64,000 bases of DNA. It comes from CATQGW01 sp965262235. Lineage in GTDB: Bacteria; Chloroflexota; Dehalococcoidia; Bin125. Every line of letters starts with the position of its first letter. Within the stretch, counting starts at the first letter, position 1. Below, piece by piece: positions 52,731 to 61,246 of the stretch. Under the pieces are notes generated by a model. It saw nothing but the letters and a program-made list of their open reading frames with translations. It did no database searches and was not told where the DNA came from. A program made the translations under genes and the position numbers. Location: contig OZ253504.1 in the NCBI GenBank assembly GCA_965262235.1, forward strand, positions 1,798,001 through 1,862,000, given 5' to 3'.

Positions 52731-52837
52731 GCAATCTCGACGATGCGATCGTGCCGACCGAGCCCCGTCGTTTCACGATCAACCACAACAAACGACATAC
52801 ACAACCTCCGCGCACTCCGGAACCGTCTCTGACCCTG

Positions 52838-53047
52838 TCAGCCCTCGTGTTGCTCATCCTTCTCCCGCAAGCTGTTCAGGTAGTGGCCACAGTGCACTGA
52901 GACGACGGTGAGGATGAAGTAGCAGGTCACCGCAATCTCATGGACCACCGTGTGCGAGCCTGCGTCAGCGACCAACGACACCAGGCTGATGATGCCGGCC
53001 AGGAATGCACCCAGCCCGATGAGGCCCACAATCAGCAATGAAAACAT
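52838..53047 (-). CDS. small two-helix membrane protein
   Basis: 69 aa, ATG 53047 with AGGGG nine bases upstream. Two hydrophobic helices (about 3-27 and 36-54) and a charged C-terminus (NSLREKDEQHEG). No family recognised. It is in line with the HIRAN gene on the same strand (40-base gap). Confidence 0.55.
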   Translation of the reverse strand: MFSLLIVGLIGLGAFLAGIISLVSLVADAGSHTVVHEIAVTCYFILTVVSVHCGHYLNSLREKDEQHEG

Positions 53048-53086
53048 GATCTCATTCCCCTCAGCGGTGGCGACCCTTCGTTGCCG

Positions 53087-53833
53087 TCACGGGTTCAGGA
53101 GTTCCGTGAGGTCGAGGTCCAGCCAGATACCGTAGTTCCTGTCTTTCCCCCAGACCTTCGCGTTGCAGCTGGCGATGATGCCGCGCCGTTGCAGATTGTC
53201 AAGCTGCGACGCCAACTGTGCGGCCAGTTCGCGCGGGATGTAGCCGAGATGCCGCTGCTCGACGTCGCACACCTTGACCGCGTAGCGGTCGTGACGATTG
53301 TCCGGCTCGCGGATCAGGATCACCTCGAAGCTGACCGCTCCGTCTTCATCCGCCCCTAGCTCATGTCCCACAGCTGCGGCCGCAGCGCGGATCGCCGGTT
53401 GACAGTGGCTCTCCCCGGCGACCTCTTGAACGAAGTCACCGCTGCCACACTCCTTGACGGTCATCTGGACGGTCGTCTGCGGTGGCTGGCCGCCCCCGAA
53501 CAATTCCGCAATCAGACGCTTCAACAATGATGGCCGCTGCTCGCGGGGCGCGACGACACGCTCTGGGCCGCGCTGAACCGACCGCCCCTCGGTGCGGCGG
53601 TTACGGGATTCGGTGCGTCGGTAAGCGCCGCGTTCCAAGTGGCGCTCAACCGCGCGCCGTTCTTTGCGGTCCTCGATGCGCTGTAGGCAGCGTTTGCAAT
53701 CCGCCTGTTCAATGGAGTCGGCGATCAGCGGCGCGGGCCGTCCGTCCTCTTCGTGATAGTCGCCAGTGCCGCAGAGCGCACCGACGAAGCCACCAGCGCC
53801 ATACGGCCAGGGCAAATGTGTGCGACGTGCCAT
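53087..53833 (-). CDS. HIRAN-domain protein
   Basis: 248 aa, ATG 53833. Residues 1-60 contain a Cys pair (ADCKRC) and HLPWPYGAGGFVGALCGTG; a basic, Arg-rich linker follows. The last 110 residues fit a HIRAN domain (VAGESHCQP, then EVILIREPDNRHDRYAVKV, then GYIPRELAAQLASQL). HIRAN domains bind 3' ends of single-stranded DNA in repair or remodelling proteins. Stand-alone forms are of unknown function. The gene lies in the insertion between pieces of the broken monooxygenase/SDR copy. Confidence 0.7.
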   Translation of the reverse strand: MARRTHLPWPYGAGGFVGALCGTGDYHEEDGRPAPLIADSIEQADCKRCLQRIEDRKERRAVERHLERGAYRRTESRNRRTEGRSVQRGPERVVAPREQRPSLLKRLIAELFGGGQPPQTTVQMTVKECGSGDFVQEVAGESHCQPAIRAAAAAVGHELGADEDGAVSFEVILIREPDNRHDRYAVKVCDVEQRHLGYIPRELAAQLASQLDNLQRRGIIASCNAKVWGKDRNYGIWLDLDLTELLNP

Positions 53834-53924
53834 CAGTCATTCCTTGCTCGGGCGGGCGGTGTCTCTCTGAACGGCACCGAACCTAGGGCACCCCGGCCTG
53901 TAGCGGAAACGGGAACGCCTGTGC

Positions 53925-54230
53925 GTGACTCCTGTACCTTGCGGGGCAGGAGGTGACGCCCTGATCCACGTCAAACTGCTCGGAATCGGACTGTTCCTCG
54001 CGCTCGGCATGGCCGCCGTCTTCGCCGCCTGCAGCGGGGAGCCGGAGCTCGAGCTGGACCCCGAGCTGGACCCCGAGCTGGACCCCGAGCTGGACCCGAG
54101 CAGCTACCCTCCCTTGATGTCACCAATGCTGATCGGGGCCAATGCGGGCGGGCCAGAGGGACGCGCGCCGACGTCCGCAAACAACTTGCGTGCGAGTTCG
54201 GCGGTTGCACGGGTGTCGGCCAGCGCCTGA
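53925..54230 (+). CDS. doubtful small lipoprotein with ELDP repeats
   Basis: The frame has a lipoprotein-like start (VKLLGIGLFLALGMAAVFAAC) followed by four ELDP units encoded by a 12-bp tandem repeat (54051-54097). An ideal GGAGG site stands before a CTG at 53961, with an ATG at 53925 as the only canonical start. The 3' half overlaps an antisense exonuclease remnant, so the original end is probably lost. Confidence 0.35.
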   Translation: MTPVPCGAGGDALIHVKLLGIGLFLALGMAAVFAACSGEPELELDPELDPELDPELDPSSYPPLMSPMLIGANAGGPEGRAPTSANNLRASSAVARVSASA

Positions 54231-54310
54231 TGTTCTTGAGGCTGCGCAATGCCATGGAGCTTGCAGGCGGCGGAGAGCTTCTGCCTGGTCGCAAGCAGCG
54301 TGCAGCGCCC
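54113..54310 (-). pseudogene. C-terminal fragment of a DnaQ-like 3'-5' exonuclease gene
   Basis: Minus-strand translation gives LSAACKLHGIAQPQEHQALA then DTRATAELARKLF, the Exo III motif (H-x-A-x-x-D) region of DEDDh exonucleases. The N-terminal Exo I/II motifs are absent. It is sandwiched between a lipoprotein-like frame and a monooxygenase fragment. Confidence 0.65.
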
Positions 54311-54326
54311 ATCGCCGGGATCAAAC

Positions 54327-54747
54327 TCGGCACCGAGGCGATATCGATGTCGCGCGCATGGTCTATGTCGCTGAATCAGATGCCAGGGCCCGCGAGGAAT
54401 CGGAAGACGCGGTCGTGCGCCACATGAAGGGCTTCGTTGGCGGCGGCACCGGCAGCTATCTCGGCGACGTCGCCGAGAAGAGCGGCGAGAGCGCGTTCGC
54501 CTACGAGGAGCTGGTCAAGGACACCGTGCTGCACCGGTCGCCGGACACGGTGTTGCGGGGCCTCGAGGCCCTGGCCGCAGCCGGCGCCTCGTCGATGATG
54601 ATCCACTATCCCCCGTACTACGGTCCCAGCAAGACCGTGAAGATGCTTGAGCTGTTCGCCAGGGAAGTGTTGCCGCACGCCAGCGCGTTCGAGCCGGGCG
54701 GCGCCGGGGCGGCCCTCGGAGGGGCAGGCGACCCGGCGGTGGGCTAG
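54327..54747 (+). pseudogene. C-terminal fragment of a luciferase-like monooxygenase gene
   Basis: About 140 residues from DIDVARMVYVAESDARAREE to the end, closely matching the intact 58030 protein (differences such as FVGGG for FIGGG and HRSPD for HGSPD), with a changed last 12 residues. The N-terminal half is missing; a piece of it lies at 52643. It is followed by an SDR fragment in the same order as the intact pair. Confidence 0.9.
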
Positions 54748-54837
54748 CGAAGATCGTCGCCACTGAGTGCCTGGCAATTTTGGTGGCCCGGCGCCTCGAC
54801 ACTCTCTCCAGCCTGCACGCTGCGCCTCCCGACGGGG

Positions 54838-55240
54838 GTGACGAAGGAAATTGGCCTGACAGACATCTCATTCGCCCGCTTCGAAGGCAGGGTGACGCTG
54901 ATCAGCGGGGCCGCCAACGGCATCTGGCGCGTCGGCGCCGGGATCATCGCGGCGGAGGGCGGCACGATCGCCGCGATGGAGGCGTTCGCAGCCGCCGGTG
55001 GCGGCGAGCACCATGCCTACCCCGCCGATGCGCTTCATGCCGAGGAGGTGGATGCCGTCGTCGTCGACGTCGTCGGTCGCTTTGGCAAGATCGACATCCT
55101 GATCAACGGCGTCGGCGGCTCGACGATCATCGCGAACTCGGGCGCGAGGGCCGAGGAACTGACACTGGAGGAGTGGCAGAGGGTGCTGGACTTCATCCTC
55201 AGCGATACGTTTCTGTTCTGCGACACCGTGGCGTTCACAT
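54838..55240 (+). pseudogene. N-terminal fragment of an SDR gene (duplicate of 59170 gene)
   Basis: Matches the intact SDR at 59170 from SFARF through LDF, with an internal loss of about 11 residues (GTIAAMEAFAAAGGG against GTIAAVDNDVELL...) and an altered glycine region (LISGAANGIW). Similarity stops at FCDTVA, before the catalytic Tyr/Lys. An open frame continues to 55392, but it is unrelated. Confidence 0.9.
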
Positions 55241-55936
55241 TGAATCCCCGCTGCAACTCGGGAGTAAGAAATGCAAACGTGCTGAAGACGCAGATCACAG
55301 TTCGCGCATGGGTGTCGCCTCGCACTGGCGGAGCGACCCCACACGACGGGGAGCGGCGCTGTAGCGCCTTCCCGGAGCGCCCCGGCCTCTGAGTCGCACG
55401 TCACAGACCTTTATCGAGGCTTCTGCGCGATGAGAGGTACGATCACTGTAGTGCGTAGCCGCGCCGCTCAGCCGGCGCTCATACGCCGATCTGAAGCTCC
55501 CACCAATACGTCGCGAAGACGGGAGTACGGCCATGTTTCCCACTCAAACGTTGCTGGCATCGGCGGTCCCGCACATTGCAGCCTTTGCACCCATCGCACC
55601 CATCGCACCGATCGCGCCCATCGCCGCCGCGATCTGGACGCACGGCGGCGGATCGATGAGTCGGCCGGGCGGCTCGACGCGGCCCGGCGTCGTTGACTCC
55701 ATCGGGCGGCGTGCCGGGCGCCTGCCGTCAGCGTGTTCGCGGCGCAGGCGCCGTAGCGGGTGCTGCTCGACCCGTCAGACGGCCTCGTCCGCATTTGGGC
55801 CGAGCATCCGCGAACGACGGCCCTGACCTGCCGGATCAGAAGTTCTCGCCGTGGCTGAAGGTCAGCGCGCGGCGGCAGGACAAGCGAACTGAACGGAGAG
55901 GGGGAATCGACGATCCGAAATGACTCGAGAGCCAGC
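55241..55936. other. gene-free stretch
   Basis: No supported gene. At about 55590-55630 a 9-bp tandem repeat (ATCGCACCC, about five units) would encode IAP repeats in one frame. The rest shows no recognisable domain on either strand. Confidence 0.5.
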
Positions 55937-57580
55937 ATGAACAGGAGGAATCCGATGCTGCGCACACGAGCAACGGCCCGATCACAGCGGCTCACTCTCG
56001 CCGCGATCTCGAGCACCATTTTCGCAATGGCCGCGCTGCTGGTAGCGGCGTTCGGCCTGGCGGGTCCGCCACGCGCGGCCTACGCGGACCACAACAGCAT
56101 GTACACCATCTGCCCCGAGCCAATCTCGGAAGGCAACACCAGTAGCATGGGGATTCGCCGCTCAGGCTACAGAGTGGAGTCCGCCTACTTTTTCACGATC
56201 CACCAGCCCTACTCGGCCGGCCCCGAAGACTTCACCGAGTACGACGGCGTCAAGGTGGAGTCGGGCTCCGGCGACAAGACGTTGTGGGTTCCCGTCGTGA
56301 CCACGGAAGACTCCATTCCCGAGCACGACGAGATTTTCGCGATCGGCTTTTGGGACGATGATCTGTGGCACCCCTGTGTGGTGACGATCGTCGATGACGA
56401 CACCCCCGCCGTCACGGACGTGAACATCATCTCTCGCCCCGTGGACCAGTACGCGTACCGGATTGGCGAGAGCATCGACGTGACGGTGCGCACGGACGCC
56501 CCGATTGAGGTGGTCGGGACGCCGCTGCTGAGCCTGTACATCGGCGATGGGCCCGGCGACCACTGGCGCGGCGCCAGCTACCTCACCGGCTCGGGCGGCC
56601 GTGAGCTCGTCTTCAGGTACCAGGTGCAGCCCGGAGACTTCGACGGCGACGGTCTCAGCGTGGGCAGCGCCGGCGTTGCCGAAGACCGCACACCGGCCTA
56701 CGGCTTCGCGGGGAAGATTCAGGCCAAGGGAACCGATGTCCCGATCAACTACGCGCATCCCGGCGTTGAGGGTGCCCGGTTCCACATGGTGGATGGGCGG
56801 CCCTACGTGCAGACCGTCCGGGTGGTCTCTTCACCGTCGCACGAATGGGCGGCGTACCGCGCTAACGAGACCATCAAGGTCGCCTTCACATTCGATACCG
56901 AGGTGGTGGTGGATGGCGAGCCGTCTGTGGGGTTGTACCTCGGGCCCGACAGCGTTCATCCGGATGAGTCGTGGAGGGAAGCGCGCTACCTGAGCGGCTC
57001 CAGCACCGACACACTCGTGTTCGGCTACACCGTCGTGCCGGGCGACACGGACCCCCAGGGCGTCATGATCGCCCTCGGTACCGATCGCCAGGGCTTCGGC
57101 GGGACCGGGACCATCACGGCCAGGGGCACGGACATCGAGCAGAACCCGTGGTACCGCGGCACGAACCACCAGCCCGGCCACAAGGTCGATACGGCGCCGC
57201 CGTCGATTTCGCGATTGGAAATCACGTCGGAGCCCGCCCGCGACGGCGCTTACGCCGTGGGTGAGACGATCACCGTGGAGGTCGGCTTCGACGAGCGCGT
57301 CAAGCTGAGAGGAAACCCGTACATCGAGCTCGATGTTGGCGGCGTAGCGAGGCAGCTGTCGGTCCGGCCCGAGCAGAGCGGCGCCTACAGCAACGCGCTG
57401 TACTTCGACTACGTGGTGCAGGAGAGCGACAGCGACGCGGACGGCGTCGGCGTGGGCGCGAACCGGGTGAACTCGAACGGGGGCGGCATCTTCGACAGCG
57501 CCGGAAACGCCGCCGACCTGTCTCACGCAGCCCGTTCCGCCGACCCCGGACACAAAGTCGACGGCGGCTCGAGGAGGTAG
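55937..57580 (+). CDS. secreted protein with Calx-beta-like and three SwmB-like repeats
   Basis: 547 aa, ATG 55937. A signal peptide (about 1-50, ending near AYA|DHNS) precedes a Calx-beta-like domain (FTEYDGVKVESGSGDKT, EDSIPEHDEIFAI). Three repeats of about 100-120 residues follow, each opening with V-x-x-x-S-x-P and Y-x-x-GE-x-I-x-V-x-V and containing G-x-P-x-L-like strands, a Y-x-V-x-x-x-D-x-D turn and a G(H)KVD end. Such repeats are common in Chloroflexota extracellular proteins. Probably surface or secreted, structural or adhesive; no catalytic residue seen. Confidence 0.75.
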   Translation: MNRRNPMLRTRATARSQRLTLAAISSTIFAMAALLVAAFGLAGPPRAAYADHNSMYTICPEPISEGNTSSMGIRRSGYRVESAYFFTIHQPYSAGPEDFTEYDGVKVESGSGDKTLWVPVVTTEDSIPEHDEIFAIGFWDDDLWHPCVVTIVDDDTPAVTDVNIISRPVDQYAYRIGESIDVTVRTDAPIEVVGTPLLSLYIGDGPGDHWRGASYLTGSGGRELVFRYQVQPGDFDGDGLSVGSAGVAEDRTPAYGFAGKIQAKGTDVPINYAHPGVEGARFHMVDGRPYVQTVRVVSSPSHEWAAYRANETIKVAFTFDTEVVVDGEPSVGLYLGPDSVHPDESWREARYLSGSSTDTLVFGYTVVPGDTDPQGVMIALGTDRQGFGGTGTITARGTDIEQNPWYRGTNHQPGHKVDTAPPSISRLEITSEPARDGAYAVGETITVEVGFDERVKLRGNPYIELDVGGVARQLSVRPEQSGAYSNALYFDYVVQESDSDADGVGVGANRVNSNGGGIFDSAGNAADLSHAARSADPGHKVDGGSRR

Positions 57581-57582
57581 TC

Positions 57583-57623
57583 AGTTCGTAGCGCGCCGTT
57601 CACCGTGCGGCGCGCTACGAACT
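57583..57623 (+). terminator. 16-bp perfect stem-loop after the secreted protein gene
   Basis: AGTTCGTAGCGCGCCG and CGGCGCGCTACGAACT pair without mismatch around a 9-base loop, three bases after the TAG. No T-run follows. It is probably a terminator or mRNA-protecting stem. Confidence 0.7.
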
Positions 57624-57759
57624 CCGTCGCGGCTACGAGGATCCCTGCGTCAGCCCCGGGCTGGCGCAGTCAGTGCCACTGCGGCGCAGGTCTGAGCGGT
57701 CGTGAATCGGCTCGGCGAGGATTGGGATCGTGTTTCGCGCGCGCATGGTGTGCCGGCCA

Positions 57760-57936
57760 GAGTTGCGGGCGTCGGCTCGGGCCGGGGTCGGCGCGAGCGG
57801 CCTGGCCCTGGTTCGCTGCGGCGACGACGATGACGACGTTCAGCAAGCAGTCGCGCAGGCGCCGCGGCAAGCGCAGCAGCAGGAACAACCTGCGGCGCAG
57901 CCCGAGCAGCAGGCCCAGCCTATTCAGCAGCAGTAA
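57760..57936 (+). pseudogene. N-terminal fragment of a solute-binding protein gene
   Basis: LRASARAGVGASGLALVRCG and the following DDDDD match the signal of the intact protein at 39087, as does the DNA, followed by a Gln-rich stretch that ends in a stop. The GC of the lipobox is mutated to RC and the binding domain is missing. It is a leftover of a sister gene. Confidence 0.8.
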
Positions 57937-58029
57937 GCAGCGGCGGTGCACACGCACCCGAAACGCGGAGCTATCCCGCTCGGCGCTGGTGCGGTGAGGG
58001 GGAGCTAGGCTCTTGGGCGGAGGGCTGAC

Positions 58030-59124
58030 GTGAAGATTGGACTGCTGCTCACATCGCACCCTGACCCTGAGACGTCGCCGTATCCGCACCAGTCGATCCA
58101 CGCGCGCGTGACCGAAGAGGTGCTGGCCGCGGAGGAGCACGGGTTCGACAGCGTCTGGATTGCGGAGCATCACTTCTCGAATCAGTACGGGATCCTGCCC
58201 GACCCGTTCAGCTACCTGTGCTACCTCGCAGCGAAGACCAGCCGGATCAAGCTCGGCGCCGCGGTGATGGTCGTGCCGCTGCACCATCCGCTGCGGATCG
58301 TCGAGAACGCGGCGTTCGTCGACATTCTGAGCGATGGGCGCTTCCAGCTCGGGCTCGGCTCGGGCTACCGGCCGTACGAGTTTGCGGGCCTCGGGGTGGA
58401 CTATGACGAGCGGCGGGTGATGATGCAGGAGGAGGCGGTTCCGCTGATTCTGCAGGGCTTCTTCGACAAGCGCGTCAACGCCGACGGCAAGTACTTCAAG
58501 ATCAGGATGGACGAGCAGGCCGAGGTCTTTCCGCAGCCGATTCAGCAGCCGCATCCGCCGATCTACATGGCGGCGGGCACAGCCGGTTCGATGGCATACG
58601 CGGCCCGCAACGGCTTCGGCCTGGTGCAGTCGACGCTGCCATCGATCGAGACCATCGGGGAGCACGCGGCGCTCTACCGCGAGCACATGGTGGAAGCGCA
58701 GGCGCCCTACACCCAGAACCCGGCCTTTGGTGACATCGATGTCGCGCGCATGGTCTATGTCGCTGAATCAGATGCCAGGGCCCGCGAGGAATCGGAAGCA
58801 GCGGTCGTTCGCCACATGAAGGGCTTCATTGGCGGTGGTACCGGGAGCTATCTCGGCGATGTCGCCGAGAAGAGCGGCGAGCGCGCGTTCGCCTACGAGG
58901 AGCTGGTCAAGGACACCGTGCTGCACGGGTCGCCGGACACGGTGTTGCGGGGCCTCGAGGCCCTGGCCGCAGCCGGCGCCTCGTCGATGATGATCCACTA
59001 TCCCCCGTACTACGGTCCCAGCAAGACCGTGAAGATGCTTGAGCTGTTCGCCAAGGAAGTACTGCCGCACGCCAGCACGTTCGAGCCGGGCGGCGCCGGG
59101 GCGGCGCCTCGATACTCTCACTAG
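58030..59124 (+). CDS. luciferase-like (LLM class) flavin-dependent oxidoreductase
   Basis: 364 aa from GTG 58030, with GGAGG nine bases before it. Luciferase TIM-barrel motifs: HGFDSVWIAEHHFSNQYG, KLGAAVMVVPLHHPLR, RFQLGLGSGYRPYEFAGLG, PPIYMAAGTAGS. It probably oxidises an organic substrate with reduced flavin. The SDR gene follows 45 bases downstream, so the two form a pair; a broken duplicate of the same pair lies at 52643-55240. Confidence 0.88.
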   Translation: MKIGLLLTSHPDPETSPYPHQSIHARVTEEVLAAEEHGFDSVWIAEHHFSNQYGILPDPFSYLCYLAAKTSRIKLGAAVMVVPLHHPLRIVENAAFVDILSDGRFQLGLGSGYRPYEFAGLGVDYDERRVMMQEEAVPLILQGFFDKRVNADGKYFKIRMDEQAEVFPQPIQQPHPPIYMAAGTAGSMAYAARNGFGLVQSTLPSIETIGEHAALYREHMVEAQAPYTQNPAFGDIDVARMVYVAESDARAREESEAAVVRHMKGFIGGGTGSYLGDVAEKSGERAFAYEELVKDTVLHGSPDTVLRGLEALAAAGASSMMIHYPPYYGPSKTVKMLELFAKEVLPHASTFEPGGAGAAPRYSH

Positions 59125-59169
59125 CCAGCACGATTCGCCTCCTGACGGGGGCTGACGAAGGAAATCGCC

Positions 59170-59955
59170 ATGCCAGACGTCTCATTCGCCCGCTTCGACG
59201 GCAAGGTGGCGCTGATCACCGGGGCCGCCAACGGCATCTGCCGGGTCGGCGCCGAGATCATCGCGGCCGAGGGCGGCACGATCGCCGCCGTGGACAATGA
59301 CGTAGAGCTGCTTGACGGCGCGGTGGAGTCGTTCGCAGCGGCCGGCGGCGGCGCGCACCACGCCTATCCCGCCGATGTGCTGGCGCAGGAGGAGGTGGAT
59401 GCCGTCGTCGCCGACGTCGTGGAGCGCTTCGGCAAGATCGACATCCTGATCAACGGTGTCGGCGGCTCGACGATCATCGCGAACTCGGCCGCGCGGGCCG
59501 AGGAACTGACGATGGAGGAGTGGCAGAAGGTGCTGGACTTCAACCTCAGCGGGACCTTCCTGTTCTGCCACGCCGTGATTCCACACATGACCAGGCAGGG
59601 CGGTGGCAAGATCGTGAACTTCGCCTCGATCGCCGGCCGGGGAAAGAGCGCGAGTAGTTCCTCGGCCTACGCGGCGGCCAAGGGTGGGATCATCGCGTTC
59701 ACCACCAAGCTCGCCACCGAGGTCGGGCCGGCGGGGATCAACGTCAACGCGATTGCACCTTCGGTCACCTTCACCGAGCGCATCCGTCGCCACTGGGAGG
59801 GGCGGCCGGCGGAGCTGCGAGAAGGCGCTATCGCCGCGACGCCGCTGGGCCGGCTCGCCGAGCCGATCGACCAGGCCAACGTGGTGTGCTTCCTGGCGTC
59901 GTCACACGCGGACTTCGTGACCGGGGTAACGATTGACGTGACGGGCGGGGCATAG
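59170..59955 (+). CDS. short-chain dehydrogenase/reductase
   Basis: 261 aa, ATG 59170. Cofactor loop TGAANGICRVG is a variant of TGxxxGxG. NGVGG replaces the usual NNAG. Catalytic Ser in NFASIAGRG and Y-x3-K in SSAYAAAKGG are present, as are C-terminal VTGVTIDVTGG residues. NAD(P)-dependent reduction or oxidation, probably acting on the product of the neighbouring monooxygenase. Confidence 0.87.
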   Translation: MPDVSFARFDGKVALITGAANGICRVGAEIIAAEGGTIAAVDNDVELLDGAVESFAAAGGGAHHAYPADVLAQEEVDAVVADVVERFGKIDILINGVGGSTIIANSAARAEELTMEEWQKVLDFNLSGTFLFCHAVIPHMTRQGGGKIVNFASIAGRGKSASSSSAYAAAKGGIIAFTTKLATEVGPAGINVNAIAPSVTFTERIRRHWEGRPAELREGAIAATPLGRLAEPIDQANVVCFLASSHADFVTGVTIDVTGGA

Positions 59956-60017
59956 CAGGGGGCTGAGGGGGTCCGCGTTCCCGGCTCAACCATGTGGCGG
60001 TATCTGGTGAGACGGGG

Positions 60018-60077
60018 GCGGCCCCCTTCTGTCACTTCGTGACATCTCCCCCCGCGCAGCGGGGGGAGAGGGGATTC
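60018..60077. repeat. palindromic element family 1 copy, reverse orientation
   Basis: GGCCCCCTTCTGTCACTTCG, then GTGACATCTCCCCCCGC-GCA-GCGGGGGGAG. The GTCAC/GTGAC stem is kept while its loop differs from other copies (TTC here), which supports selection or a structural origin for the stem. Confidence 0.75.
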
Positions 60078-60164
60078 GGAGGAACACCCGCAGGTCTCCT
60101 GCGAGGGGAGCGGGGGAACTGATTGGCGCTTTGGTTGGGATCGCCACGCCGATGTGAACGGGGG

Positions 60165-61202
60165 CTACAGCTTGTCCGACTTGAGTACGGGCAAGACCTC
60201 TTCGGCGAAGAGGGTCATGGAATCGAGGACCTGCTTTTGCGAGAGGTCGCCGAACCAGAAGTTTGCGTTGAAGTGGTCGATACCCATGACATCGCGAAGC
60301 TGCTTGATTTTGGCGATGCAGGTATCGGGCGTGCCCATCACGAAGTAGCGGTCGAGCAGTTCCTCCGTGGTCGGTTCGTTGTCCATGGGGATGGCGATCG
60401 CTCGGCCCTCGTCGACGCGCGCGAGACCCTGCCGCAGGCTCAAAGTCACGCGCATGTTCCAGCGGGCCTGTTCGACGATTGCCGGCAGCTCGGATTCATC
60501 GTGCGTCACGTAGACCGGGCGCTGTGAGCTCACCCGGACTGCCGCCCGCTGTGCCGGATCCGTGATCGCCCGGTCGAAGGTCTCGCGGAACTCGGCCAAC
60601 CGCTCGATCGGTATGCCGAAGCCGCCGGAGATCAGATTGAAGCCTCGCTGAGCCGTCGCCACGATCGACTCGGGGCTCTGCCCGACCATCCAGATCGGCG
60701 GGTGCGGCTTTTGGAGGGGCAGCGGGAACACGCTGGTCTCGCCGAAGCTGTAGTACTTGCCCTCGTGGGAGAATGGCTCCCCCTCGAAGGCCTTCAGCAG
60801 AATGTCGACGGACTCGTCGAAGCGCTCCCGGCTCTCGTCGAGTGTGTGACCGAGGCGGTCAAACTCGTAGCGCTGATAGCCACGGCCCAGGCCGACATCG
60901 AGACGGCCGCCGCTCAGGAGGTCGGCGGTGGCGATCTCCTCGAAGACGACCAGGGGATGGTGCAGCGGCAGCACGACGACGGCGGAGCCGACACGGATCC
61001 GTTCGGTGTGGGCCGCGAGGTGCATCGCGAACATCAACGGACGTGACAGGTAGCCGTACGTCGAGAAGTGATGCTCGGCGCACCAGATGCTGTCGAAGCC
61101 CAGCCGGTCGGCGGTCTGAGCCATCTCCGTCGCTCGCGCGAACACCTCGACAGGGTCCTGCGCGCTTGGTGACTGGAGCAGCAGGAAGGTTCCGCAGTCC
61201 AT
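60165..61202 (-). CDS. luciferase-like (LLM class) flavin-dependent oxidoreductase
   Basis: 345 aa, ATG 61202. Motifs: LGFDSIWCAEHHFSTYGY, RVGSAVVVLPLHHPL, RLDVGLGRGYQRYEF, PPIWMVGQSPES and a C-terminal GTPDTCIAKIKQL. Same subgroup as the 58030 protein but only moderately similar. Unknown substrate. An ester hydrolase gene lies 44 bases upstream on the same strand. Confidence 0.88.
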   Translation of the reverse strand: MDCGTFLLLQSPSAQDPVEVFARATEMAQTADRLGFDSIWCAEHHFSTYGYLSRPLMFAMHLAAHTERIRVGSAVVVLPLHHPLVVFEEIATADLLSGGRLDVGLGRGYQRYEFDRLGHTLDESRERFDESVDILLKAFEGEPFSHEGKYYSFGETSVFPLPLQKPHPPIWMVGQSPESIVATAQRGFNLISGGFGIPIERLAEFRETFDRAITDPAQRAAVRVSSQRPVYVTHDESELPAIVEQARWNMRVTLSLRQGLARVDEGRAIAIPMDNEPTTEELLDRYFVMGTPDTCIAKIKQLRDVMGIDHFNANFWFGDLSQKQVLDSMTLFAEEVLPVLKSDKL

Positions 61203-61246
61203 GAGGTCCGTTCCGGTGTGCTGGTGATACGCCCCGCCGAGGCAGG

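Noticed and set aside
55533..55826. Frame with IAP repeats
   Set aside because: Encoded by a 9-bp tandem repeat, then Arg-rich nonsense; no signal for a real protein.
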